The notes below the pieces were generated by a model, which saw only the letters and a program-made list of their open reading frames with translations, ran no database searches and was not told where the DNA came from. A stretch of 64,000 bases of DNA from Janthinobacterium sp. 17J80-10 (GTDB lineage Bacteria > Pseudomonadota > Gammaproteobacteria > Burkholderiales > Burkholderiaceae_D), in the NCBI RefSeq assembly GCF_004114795.1, contig NZ_CP035311.1:2790001-2854000 (forward strand), read 5' to 3'. A program made the translations under genes and the position numbers. Positions 27,045 to 34,888 of the stretch are shown here, one piece after another; positions within the stretch are counted from its first letter, which is position 1, and every line of letters begins with the position of its first letter.

Positions 27045-27226
27045 GGCCTGGCACGGTCCCTGCAATATCCCCTGTGAGCGCAACAGATTGCCTCAAGCAG
27101 CAAAATCCAACCGATGACACTTAAGGAGATTTACCATGAAAGCACTGACCATCAAAGACCTGTCCCGCACCACCGAACTCGACCGCCAAGCCATGGCTGG
27201 CGTTTCCGGCGGCATGTACAAAGGCT
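27045..27226 (+). repeat. 182-bp identical cassette, copy 3
   Basis: Same 182 bp as 19481-19662 and 21023-21204. Copies 1 and 3 stay similar further in both directions (about 19446-19850 against 27009-27414), so they are probably the most recent duplicate pair. Confidence 0.9.
27049..27064 (+). promoter_or_regulatory. Sigma-54 promoter of the third peptide operon
   Basis: TGGCACGGTCCCTGCA, identical to the elements at 19485 and 21027, 72 bp before the ATG at 27136. Confidence 0.82.
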
Positions 27227-27414
27227 GGTTGCCTGCATTCTCGATGACATCCATCGATGCATCCCAGCACAGCTTCTCGTTCGAGGCCAAGCAATCCATC
27301 GGCCAGGAACAAAACACCCTGGTCAACAACGGCAACAATGTCGCCTTTGCCTCCGGCATCACGTCGACCGTGAAGCCAAAGCAGACCGCCGACAACACCA
27401 TCAACTTCGGTTGA
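27136..27414 (+). CDS. Double-glycine leader peptide, type A (copy 3)
   Basis: A 92-aa precursor that differs from the 19572 gene at only a handful of core residues (for example FSMTSIDASQ against LSVTSIDASK). The leader is identical. It heads a two-gene unit with the type E peptide, separated by a hairpin. Confidence 0.84.
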   Translation: MKALTIKDLSRTTELDRQAMAGVSGGMYKGWLPAFSMTSIDASQHSFSFEAKQSIGQEQNTLVNNGNNVAFASGITSTVKPKQTADNTINFG

Positions 27415-27429
27415 TTATCGCGGACAAGG

Positions 27430-27456
27430 CGGCGGGACTCGCGAAGGCTCCCGCCG
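27430..27456 (+). other. Stem-loop between type A and type E genes
   Basis: 8-bp stem CGGCGGGA / TCCCGCCG with an 11-nt loop and no T-run, 16 bp after the type A stop. Its position corresponds to the palindrome at 21407-21428 in the second operon. Confidence 0.5.
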
Positions 27457-27484
27457 TCTGCCGCGCCGATGAAGGAGAAATGCC

Positions 27485-27694
27485 ATGAAAATCCTGATCA
27501 TCAAGGACCTGTCATCTTTTAGCCAAGAACTGGAGCAGGAAGCGATGGCGGCAGTGCACGGCGGCAGGATGAAACTGCCGTTCCAGCGTGCAAGCGTCGA
27601 CAACTTGCTGACGTCACCGCAGGGCGACCCGGTTGCTGTCTATGTCGATGGCGTTCTGGTCAATTCTGTCAGCACAGGCTATGCGCCACGATGA
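27485..27694 (+). CDS. Double-glycine leader peptide, type E
   Basis: A 69-aa precursor. The leader is one residue longer (IIKDLSSFSQELEQEAM, then AAVHGG at 22-27), with the DR pair changed to EQ. The 42-aa core lacks the Asn/Gln motif and contains DPVAVYVDGVLVNSVSTGY. GAAGGAG lies 6-7 bases before the ATG. It is second in the third peptide operon and is followed by a strong terminator. It is the most diverged member of the leader family in the window. Confidence 0.74.
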   Translation: MKILIIKDLSSFSQELEQEAMAAVHGGRMKLPFQRASVDNLLTSPQGDPVAVYVDGVLVNSVSTGYAPR

Positions 27695-27732
27695 CGGAGA
27701 TGTCGCGGCGAATAGGTGAGGCAAGAAAAACA

Positions 27733-27754
27733 AAAGCCCGCTAAAGCGGGCTTT
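27733..27754. terminator. Bidirectional terminator
   Basis: AAAGCCCGC / GCGGGCTTT, 9-bp stem with a TAAA loop. It sits between the convergent type E peptide gene and the cold-shock gene and can serve both. Confidence 0.85.
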
Positions 27755-27798
27755 CTCGCATTATCGGCGCAGCACCGATAATTTAACTTGGCAAACGA

Positions 27799-28008
27799 TT
27801 ACAGCGGACGGATATTGGTCGCTTTTTCGCCTTTTGGGCCAGTGCCGCGATCAAACGACACGCGCTGGTTTTCAGCCAGGCTCTTGAAGCCGGTGGACTG
27901 AATGTCCTGAAAGTGGGCGAACAGGTCAGCACCGCCGCCATCAGGGGTGATGAAGCCGAAGCCTTTGGAATCGTTGAACCATTTGACAATACCAGTTTGA
28001 GTGCTCAT
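27799..28008 (-). CDS. Cold-shock domain protein (CspA family)
   Basis: A 69-aa nucleic-acid-binding protein with RNP1 (KGFGFI) and an RNP2 region ([10 protein letters not shown]). The usual CspA length and AAAGGAAATAAC before the ATG at 28006-28008 fix the start; the longer upstream frame is non-coding. The 240-bp space before it is AT-rich and may give the long 5' UTR typical of cold-shock genes. Expected role: RNA chaperone. Confidence 0.95.
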   Translation of the reverse strand: MSTQTGIVKWFNDSKGFGFITPDGGGADLFAHFQDIQSTGFKSLAENQRVSFDRGTGPKGEKATNIRPL

Positions 28009-28249
28009 GTTATTTCCTTTAAACAAAATAGGGACTAGCCCGGGACACACGGGAAACCAAGAAATATAACCGAGGGATTCAGACAGGCAGCTCTGCGGAA
28101 GAGCGAGACAGAAATGAGACCAACAAGAAAACGGCTTGATGTACGTGCAGAGGTCAATATACAGCACGGGCCCACATTTACCTAGCTTTATTTTTTTCTT
28201 GCACAACCGGCTAGAATAGGCGCCACCGCTATTTTTCAAACACATTTTC

Positions 28250-29305
28250 ATGACACAACTGATCAACGCCCGCATCCTTGCCCAGGAAAACCTGCCGCCG
28301 CCTTCCCTGATTCAGAAGGAGATTCCGCACACGAAAAAATCACTGGCGACGGTGCTGAACGGCCGTGCAACGCTGGAAGACATCCTGGAACGCAAGGATG
28401 CCAGGCGCTTCATTGTGGTCGGCCCCTGCTCCATTCATGACCCGGAGGCGGCGCTCGATTATGCCCGCAGGCTCAAACCGCTGGCAGATGAAGTGGCCGA
28501 CGTGCTGGTGCTGGTGATGCGGGTCTACTTCGAAAAGCCGCGCACCACGGTCGGCTGGAAAGGCCTCATCAACGATCCGGACCGGGATGACTCCTTCAAC
28601 ATGGTCAAGGGCATCCGGATCGCCCGTACGCTGCTGCGCGACATCAGCGAAATGGGCCTGGCCATCGGCACCGAGGCACTGGACCCGCTGATGCCGCAAT
28701 ACCTGGGAGATCTTGTCAGCTGGAATGCCATCGGCGCGCGCACCACGGAATCCCAGACGCACCGGGAAATGGCCAGCGGCCTGTCGACCCCGGTCGGGCT
28801 GAAGAACGGCACCGACGGCGGACTGACCGTCGCCATCAATGCCATGCAATCAGCCCGCACGCCGCATGCCTTCCTCGGCATCGATGCCGAGGGCCTGACT
28901 TCGGTGATCCGCACCGCAGGCAATCCGCACGGGCACCTGATCCTGCGTGGCGGCCAGGCGCCCAATTACGGCGCCGAAGCGGTCGCGCAAGCCGAACTCC
29001 TGCTGCAAAAAGCCGGCCTGCCCTCCTCCATCGTGGTCGATTGCAGCCACGGCAATTCAAACAAGGACCACAAGCGTCAGGTGGGCGTGCTGCAGGACGT
29101 CGTGGCGCAAATCGGCGCGGGCAACCAGAGCCTGGTTGGCATGATGGTCGAATCCAATATCGTCGAGGGCGCGCAGAAAATCCAGGCCGACCTTGCAGCG
29201 CTGGTGTACGGCCAATCCGTCACGGATGCGTGTATCGGCTGGGAAGATACCGTGAATGCGGTTCGGGAAGCGGCGGCAGCACTGCGCGACAAGGGCAAAC
29301 GATAG
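28250..29305 (+). CDS. aroG: 3-deoxy-7-phosphoheptulonate (DAHP) synthase, class I
   Basis: A 351-aa enzyme for the first step of the shikimate pathway, joining phosphoenolpyruvate and erythrose 4-phosphate. Family motifs: [67 protein letters not shown] and [11 protein letters not shown]. Full length for AroG/AroF/AroH-type enzymes. Which aromatic amino acid inhibits it cannot be told from these motifs alone. It stands alone and divergent from the cold-shock gene. Confidence 0.93.
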   Translation: MTQLINARILAQENLPPPSLIQKEIPHTKKSLATVLNGRATLEDILERKDARRFIVVGPCSIHDPEAALDYARRLKPLADEVADVLVLVMRVYFEKPRTTVGWKGLINDPDRDDSFNMVKGIRIARTLLRDISEMGLAIGTEALDPLMPQYLGDLVSWNAIGARTTESQTHREMASGLSTPVGLKNGTDGGLTVAINAMQSARTPHAFLGIDAEGLTSVIRTAGNPHGHLILRGGQAPNYGAEAVAQAELLLQKAGLPSSIVVDCSHGNSNKDHKRQVGVLQDVVAQIGAGNQSLVGMMVESNIVEGAQKIQADLAALVYGQSVTDACIGWEDTVNAVREAAAALRDKGKR

Positions 29306-29429
29306 GCAGGCGCCGCCATCAGGGGGCGTTGACAACTGATGCGCCTCAACTCCTTGGGCCTTGAGGCAGTTAAATTGATGCTCTATGACGGCATACATGG
29401 GGCATACGTGGCGCCAACGGCGTGGCAAC

Positions 29430-30329
29430 ATGCACCGGCGCATCATCAGGGCATGGGCAGCAGGCCTCCTGGCCCTGCCCTGCCTGCTTGTCCCCAGCCA
29501 CGCGCTTGAACCGCCGGCAAGCGCCGCTGCGGCGCTCCAGGCCAAACACATCGAATTGCAGCCGCAACTGCGCGACAATATTTTCGGCGAACCCCTGCAT
29601 CTGAGCTCGCGCGAGGGTCAGAGCCGGGTCGAGGGCGATGTCTATGCCGAAATGGCGTATCCGATCGATGCGGTCGCTGCGACATTCAAATCCGCCGCCA
29701 GACTCTGCGAATTGCTTTTCCTGCATTTGAACGTGCGCCGATGCGAGCCTGAGAGCGCCGGCAATCGCGAAACACTGGTCCTGTCGGTCGGGCCAAAGCG
29801 CGCACGCGTATCCGGCCAGGTATATGACATCACTTATGCGCTGCGCATCGAGTCTGCCGAAGCGAGCTACTTCAGGGCAACGCTGAGTGCCGCGGAAGGA
29901 CCTTTATCAACCCGGGACTACCGCATCGTCTTTGAAGCAATGCCGATCAGCGGCAGTCACACCTTCATCCATCTGGGCTATGCCTATAGCTACGGCACCA
30001 TGGCAAAACTTGCGATGAACCTGTACCTGTCGACGGCTGGACGCGCCAAGATCGGCTTCACCGTGGTGGGAAAGCAGCCCGACGGCAAACCACTCTACGT
30101 CAGGGGCGAGCGTGGATCGCTGGAGCGCAATGTCATGCGCTACTATCTCGCACTGCTCGCCTACAACAGCATCAATGCAGGATCGCCGCAGGAAAAAATG
30201 GCAGGGCGGCTGCGCAAGTGGTTCGCACTCACCGAGCGCTATCCGGCGCAACTGCACGAATTGGATCTAAACGAATATCTCGAAGAAAAGCAAGCCGACC
30301 TGGCGCGGGCCACCACCGGCCACCGGTAA
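29430..30329 (+). CDS. Exported protein of unknown function
   Basis: About 299 aa from the ATG at 29430 (MHRRIIRAWAAGLLALPCL), giving a clear signal peptide; the ATG at 29385 gives a longer, less sensible N-terminus. The mature part has no motif I recognise. It is mixed alpha/beta with a conserved-looking RIVFEAMPISGSHTFIHLGY segment and a helical C-terminus. The layout resembles START/SRPBCC-like lipid-binding proteins, but this is only an impression. It follows aroG by 125 bp and precedes nirB in the same direction. Confidence 0.6.
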   Translation: MHRRIIRAWAAGLLALPCLLVPSHALEPPASAAAALQAKHIELQPQLRDNIFGEPLHLSSREGQSRVEGDVYAEMAYPIDAVAATFKSAARLCELLFLHLNVRRCEPESAGNRETLVLSVGPKRARVSGQVYDITYALRIESAEASYFRATLSAAEGPLSTRDYRIVFEAMPISGSHTFIHLGYAYSYGTMAKLAMNLYLSTAGRAKIGFTVVGKQPDGKPLYVRGERGSLERNVMRYYLALLAYNSINAGSPQEKMAGRLRKWFALTERYPAQLHELDLNEYLEEKQADLARATTGHR

Positions 30330-30431
30330 CAAACCGGACGCACTAAATCCGGGCACTGGCGCAAGCCGGAATAGTGCAAAAAAATAAACAGGCAAAACCG
30401 CCTGCACCACCAGCGGGACAGCGTCCAGCCA

Positions 30432-30448
30432 CGCACTTTCCCGGTGCG
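30432..30448. promoter_or_regulatory. Candidate NtrC-binding site upstream of nirB
   Basis: GCACT-TTCCC-GGTGC fits the NtrC consensus GCACY-N5-GGTGC. It lies about 107 bp before the -24 element at 30541, a usual enhancer distance. Confidence 0.55.
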
Positions 30449-30539
30449 CCGCATTTCAAAAGCGCCTCAATGCAATGCAGACAAGCCCACTTTGATGCAG
30501 AAATAGGCGTAATTACGCCCCTCAAACAGGCATTTCCCT

Positions 30540-30555
30540 TGGCATGCCGATTGCT
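30540..30555 (+). promoter_or_regulatory. Sigma-54 promoter of nirBD
   Basis: TGGCATGCCGATTGCT is a full match to TGGCAYRNNNNTTGCW with GG-N10-GC spacing. The expected start near 30566 leaves about 60 nt before the nirB ATG at 30628. Together with the NtrC-like site it suggests nitrogen control. Confidence 0.7.
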
Positions 30556-30627
30556 AAAGTTCTGCAAAAGCAAAAAAACTCGACGCAGCTCCGATAACGT
30601 CCTTTGACATTACCGCACAAGATACCT

Positions 30628-33159
30628 ATGAAAATTCTCGTTATTGGCCACGGCATGGTGGGTCACAAATTCCTCGAAAGCCTGAATGACACCGGCATTC
30701 GCGATGCGGAGGTTACCGTATTGTGCGAAGAGCCCCGCGCTGCCTATGACCGCGTGCATCTGTCGGAATTCTTCGCGGGCAAATCGGCGGACGATCTGTC
30801 CCTGGTGTCGCCAGGGTTCTTCGACCGCGACAACCTGCTGCTCAATCTGAATACCCGTGCGGTCTCGATTGATCGCAGCAACAAGACCGTTACCGTCAAC
30901 AGTGGCGAAGTGCTCAGCTATGACAAGCTGGTCATCGCCACTGGCTCCTATCCTTTCGTGCCGCCCGTGCCGGGCAAAGAACGCAAGGACTGCTTTGTCT
31001 ACCGCACCATCGAAGACCTGGAAGCCATGCTGGAATGCGGCAGCCGCTCGAAGAGCGGGGTTGTCATCGGCGGTGGCCTGCTGGGGCTGGAATGCGCCAA
31101 GGCGCTGCGCGACATGAACCTGCAAACCCATGTGGTGGAATTCGCGCCGCGCCTGATGGCCGTGCAGGTGGACGACGCCGGCGGCCGCATGCTGCGCAAG
31201 AAGATCGAGGAGCTGGGCGTCAGCGTCCATACGCAGAAAAACACGCTCGAGATCGTGGATGGCGAAACGGCGCGCCACTGCATGGTGTTCGCCGACGGCA
31301 CCCACCTCGACACCGACATGATCGTATTCTCCGCCGGCATTCGTCCGCGCGATGAACTCGCGCGCCAGAGTGGCCTCGACGTCGGTCAGCGCGGCGGCAT
31401 TGTCATCGACAACAATTGCCTGACCTCGGACCCTGACATTTATGCCATCGGCGAATGCGCGCTCTGGAGCGGCCAGATCTTCGGCCTGGTCGCCCCCGGA
31501 TACGACATGGCACGCATCACCGCCAAGCACCTGGCCGGCGAAGCAGCCGAGTTTGCCGGCGCCGACATGAGCACCAAGCTCAAGCTGATGGGCGTCGATG
31601 TTGCGAGCATTGGCGACGCCATGGGCACTACGGCCGGCAGCCGCGCCTACCAGTTCACCGACGAGCGCAAGCAGGTGTACAAGAAGATCGTCGTATCCGA
31701 GTGCGGCACGCAACTTCTGGGCGCCGTCCTGATCGGCGACGCGAACGAATATGGCACCCTGCTGCAAATGATGCTGAACCGGATCGAGCTGCCGAAAGAT
31801 CCGGAATTCCTGATCCTGCCGCAAAGCGATGGCAAGGCAAAGCCCGGACTGGGCGTCGACGCACTGCCGGCAACCGCGCAAATCTGCTCGTGCAACAACG
31901 TCTCGAAGGGCCAGTTGTGCGAAGCCGTTGGTAACGGCGTGACCACCATCGGCGACCTCAAGGCCTGCACCAAGGCAGGGACCGCCTGCGGCGGCTGCGT
32001 ACCGCTGGTGACCCAGGTCATGAAAGCCGAGATGAAAAAGCAGGGCATGGCGGTCAACAACCATCTGTGCGAGCACTTCGCCTACTCCCGCCAGGAGCTC
32101 TACCATCTGATCCGCGTCGAAAAGATCACGACATTCGAGGCATTGCTGGCCCAGCATGGCACGGGGCTCGGCTGCGACATTTGCAAGCCGGTTGCTGCCA
32201 GCATCTTCGCCTCGTGCTGGAACGACTTCGTCCTCAAGAAGGACCACGCCAGCCTGCAGGATTCCAACGACTACTTCCTCGGCAATATCCAGAAGGATGG
32301 CACCTATTCGGTCGTGCCGCGCATGGCGGGCGGCGAAGTCACGCCGGACGGATTGATCGCCGTCGGCCAGGTGGCGAAGAAATACGGCCTCTATACCAAG
32401 ATTACCGGCGGCCAGCGGGTCGACCTGTTCGGCGCGCGCGTCGAGCAATTGCCGGAAATCTGGGAAGAATTGATCGCGGCGGGCTTCGAGTCGGGCCATG
32501 CCTATGGCAAGTCCCTGCGCACCGTCAAATCCTGCGTGGGCTCGACCTGGTGCCGTTATGGCGTTGACGACAGCGTCGGCCTGGCCATCGAACTGGAAAA
32601 CCGCTACAAGGGCTTGCGCGCACCGCACAAGATCAAGTTTGGCGTCTCCGGCTGCACGCGCGAATGTGCGGAAGCCCAGGGCAAGGATGTGGGCATCATC
32701 GCCACGGAAAAAGGCTGGAACCTGTACGTCTGCGGCAACGGCGGCATGAAGCCGCGCCATGCCGAGTTGCTGGCATCCGACCTTTCCAGGCAAGACCTGA
32801 TCAAGTATATCGACCGTTTCCTGATGTTCTATATCCGTACTGCCGACCGCCTGCAGCGCACCAGCGTCTGGCGCGACAACCTGGAAGGCGGCCTCGACTA
32901 TCTGAAAGCAGTCATCGTCGACGACAAGCTTGCCCTGGCGGCAGAGCTCGAAAGCGAGATGCAGCATGTGGTCGATACGTATGAGTGCGAATGGAAGAAC
33001 GCCGTAACCGACCCCGAGACCCGCAAGCGCTTCCGTCAGTTTGTCAACAGCGACCAGTCCGACCAGAATGTCGTCTTTGTCGAGGAACGCGGCCAGATTC
33101 GCCCCGCGACGCAGGAAGAACGCAAGAACATCATCCCGATTATTGCCAAAGCCGCATAA
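30628..33159 (+). CDS. nirB: NADH-dependent nitrite reductase, large subunit
   Basis: An 843-aa cytoplasmic enzyme that reduces nitrite to ammonium. An N-terminal FAD/NAD(P) disulfide-reductase-type module comes first (ILVIGHGMVGHKF; GVVIGGGLLGLECAKAL). A BFD-like [2Fe-2S] domain follows (CSCNNVSKGQLC, then GTACGGCVP), then a ferredoxin-type domain and a C-terminal sirohaem/[4Fe-4S] domain (FGVSGCTRECAEAQGKDVG, YVCGNGG). The start at 30628 is chosen because the nucleotide-binding motif follows at once. nirD follows after 12 bp. No nitrate reductase or transporter gene is adjacent. Confidence 0.95.
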   Translation: MKILVIGHGMVGHKFLESLNDTGIRDAEVTVLCEEPRAAYDRVHLSEFFAGKSADDLSLVSPGFFDRDNLLLNLNTRAVSIDRSNKTVTVNSGEVLSYDKLVIATGSYPFVPPVPGKERKDCFVYRTIEDLEAMLECGSRSKSGVVIGGGLLGLECAKALRDMNLQTHVVEFAPRLMAVQVDDAGGRMLRKKIEELGVSVHTQKNTLEIVDGETARHCMVFADGTHLDTDMIVFSAGIRPRDELARQSGLDVGQRGGIVIDNNCLTSDPDIYAIGECALWSGQIFGLVAPGYDMARITAKHLAGEAAEFAGADMSTKLKLMGVDVASIGDAMGTTAGSRAYQFTDERKQVYKKIVVSECGTQLLGAVLIGDANEYGTLLQMMLNRIELPKDPEFLILPQSDGKAKPGLGVDALPATAQICSCNNVSKGQLCEAVGNGVTTIGDLKACTKAGTACGGCVPLVTQVMKAEMKKQGMAVNNHLCEHFAYSRQELYHLIRVEKITTFEALLAQHGTGLGCDICKPVAASIFASCWNDFVLKKDHASLQDSNDYFLGNIQKDGTYSVVPRMAGGEVTPDGLIAVGQVAKKYGLYTKITGGQRVDLFGARVEQLPEIWEELIAAGFESGHAYGKSLRTVKSCVGSTWCRYGVDDSVGLAIELENRYKGLRAPHKIKFGVSGCTRECAEAQGKDVGIIATEKGWNLYVCGNGGMKPRHAELLASDLSRQDLIKYIDRFLMFYIRTADRLQRTSVWRDNLEGGLDYLKAVIVDDKLALAAELESEMQHVVDTYECEWKNAVTDPETRKRFRQFVNSDQSDQNVVFVEERGQIRPATQEERKNIIPIIAKAA

Positions 33160-33171
33160 GGTGAAACAACC

Positions 33172-33519
33172 ATGATTCAAGACAACGAAAAAGCCTCCTG
33201 GAATGCCGTGTGTTCACTGGACGATATCGTGCCGAATACAGGTATCTGTGCCCTGGTAAAGGACAAGCATGTCGCCGTATTCCACGTGAAGGGCGATGAA
33301 GCGCAACTGTTTGCCATCGATAACTACGACCCGAATTCCAACGCCAGCGTACTTTCCCGCGGACTAGTCGGCAACCTCGGCAAGCGCATCGTGGTCGCCT
33401 CCCCAATCTACAAACATCACTTTGATTTGCTCAGCGGCGAATGCCTCGAAGCCCCGGAGAATTCCGTGGCGGCTTATCCGGTGCGGGTTGAAAACCGCAA
33501 GGTGCTGGTGGCGGTGTGA
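33172..33519 (+). CDS. nirD: Nitrite reductase small subunit
   Basis: A 115-aa Rieske-fold subunit. As usual for NirD in proteobacteria, the Rieske Cys/His cluster ligands are absent, so it is probably structural (ALVKDKHVAVFHV, VASPIYKHHFDLLSGECLE). It is translated from the same transcript as nirB. A GGGCC/GGCCC hairpin at 33543-33560 lies after it. Confidence 0.92.
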   Translation: MIQDNEKASWNAVCSLDDIVPNTGICALVKDKHVAVFHVKGDEAQLFAIDNYDPNSNASVLSRGLVGNLGKRIVVASPIYKHHFDLLSGECLEAPENSVAAYPVRVENRKVLVAV

Positions 33520-33542
33520 TGGTGGCGGTGTGATTATGATGC

Positions 33543-33560
33543 AGGGCCGGTAAAGGCCCT
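33543..33560. terminator. Short hairpin between nirD and the sigma-54 activator gene
   Basis: AGGGCC-GGTAAA-GGCCCT between two convergent genes. There is no clear T-run, so it is a weak or factor-assisted terminator. Confidence 0.45.
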
Positions 33561-33574
33561 ACATCGGGATAACG

Positions 33575-34885
33575 TCATGCCCGCTTTTCATCGCCCGAAG
33601 GCGGCTCCCGGTGACGAAAGTCCTTCGAATGGATGCCATGCTTTTTCAGCAGCATCTGCAAGTGCGAGCGGTTCATGTCGCAACGACGCGCCAGCTCGGT
33701 CACCGTGCCGCCGACTTCACGCAGGCCGCGCTCGAGGAATGCGCGCTCGGCCTCGTCGCTGGCGGCGCGCTTGGCATCGCTGAGCGACACCGCACTGCTG
33801 GCTGCAAGGATGCCTGCGGCCGTGCCGGTAGCCACCGCCTCAGTCGATATCGGCTGCTGCGGCCGTATGTCCACCGGCAAGTGTTCGATGCCTGCCGTAT
33901 CCCCCGCCAGGCAGGAAATCCGGTAAAGCAGGTTGCGCAGCTCGCGGATATTGCCTGGATAAGGATAATTCATCAGGAAATCGCGCAGGCGCGGCGTCAT
34001 TTTCACTGGCCGGCGCTTCAGGGCTTCTGCCGCCTCGTCGCAGAAATAGGAAAACAATAGCGGGATTTCATCCTTGCGCTCGCGCAGTGGCGGCAGGCTG
34101 ACGTGGATGACGCTGAGGCGATAGAACAGGTCTTCCCGAAAGCTGCCTTCCGCGCACAGCTTGCGCAAATTCTTGTTGGTGGCAGCGACGATGCGCGCAT
34201 CCACCGAAATGGCCTCGTCGGCGCCGACGCGCTGGATTTCATGCGACTGCAGGACACGCAAGAGTTTTACCTGCCCTGGCAGCGGCAGTTCGCCGATTTC
34301 ATCGAGGAAGATGGTGCCGCGATGGGCGCTCTCGAACTTGCCCTTGCGGTCATTGACGGCACCGGTGAATGCGCCCTTGCGGTGACCGAACAATTCCGAC
34401 TCCAGCAGGTTTTCCGGAATCGCGCCGCAATTGACCGAAATGTAGGGCTTGTCGGCGCGCGCGCCATTGGCATGAATGACCTTAGCCATCAATTCCTTGC
34501 CGGTGCCGGACTCGCCATCGATCAACACCGGCAAGTCGGTAGGCGCGGCCTTTTCTGCCACCTCGAGCGCATCCAGCAGCTGCGGGTTGTCGCCAAAGGT
34601 GCCCTCGAAGACGAAACTGCGCGCAAGCAGTGCCCGGCGGCGCTCGCCAGGCGACTGCACCACGCGTGCGCCTTCGCCGGTGGCCGCCTGCACGAAGCGT
34701 TCCTTGTGCGACATCTGCATGACTTCGTCGCGCAAGGCATTTGCCTGGCGCAGCAGCTTTTCGATTTCCGCGCGCTCCAGGCGCGAAGCCCAGCGCAGCC
34801 GGGAACGCAGGATCTCGATTTTCTCCAGCAAGCCGGCGTAGGACAGGGCCGAAGTCCCCTGCACTTCCTGGTCGAGTATTTTCAT
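33575..34885 (-). CDS. Sigma-54-dependent transcriptional activator
   Basis: A 436-aa bacterial enhancer-binding protein. The N-terminal ~90 residues form a coiled-coil-like region rather than a receiver, GAF or PAS domain. The AAA+ domain follows with Walker A GESGTGKE (124-131), the sigma-54 contact loop GAFTGA (171-176), Walker B TIFLDEIG (191-198) and the arginine-finger region. A Fis-type helix-turn-helix lies at the end (AERAFLERGLREVGG, ELARRCDMNRSHLQ). Without a receiver domain it may be controlled by a partner protein or by level. Its gene starts 3 bp after the C39 exporter stop codon. That linkage makes it the best candidate to drive the three identical sigma-54 peptide promoters. 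Confidence 0.92.
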   Translation of the reverse strand: MKILDQEVQGTSALSYAGLLEKIEILRSRLRWASRLERAEIEKLLRQANALRDEVMQMSHKERFVQAATGEGARVVQSPGERRRALLARSFVFEGTFGDNPQLLDALEVAEKAAPTDLPVLIDGESGTGKELMAKVIHANGARADKPYISVNCGAIPENLLESELFGHRKGAFTGAVNDRKGKFESAHRGTIFLDEIGELPLPGQVKLLRVLQSHEIQRVGADEAISVDARIVAATNKNLRKLCAEGSFREDLFYRLSVIHVSLPPLRERKDEIPLLFSYFCDEAAEALKRRPVKMTPRLRDFLMNYPYPGNIRELRNLLYRISCLAGDTAGIEHLPVDIRPQQPISTEAVATGTAAGILAASSAVSLSDAKRAASDEAERAFLERGLREVGGTVTELARRCDMNRSHLQMLLKKHGIHSKDFRHREPPSGDEKRA

Positions 34886-34888
34886 GGC

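Noticed and set aside
19481-27226. Insertion sequence or transposon as the cause of the three 182-bp repeats
   Set aside because: No transposase, terminal inverted repeats or target duplications were seen. The repeat consists of a promoter, UTR and leader codons.
19481-27226. CRISPR-like array
   Set aside because: The repeats are long, kilobases apart and part of genes; no short regular spacers exist anywhere in the window.
30610-33180. Very long minus-strand ORF (856 aa) opposite nirB
   Set aside because: It is an antisense shadow of a high-GC gene. nirB has full family motifs and the antisense frame has no recognisable domain.
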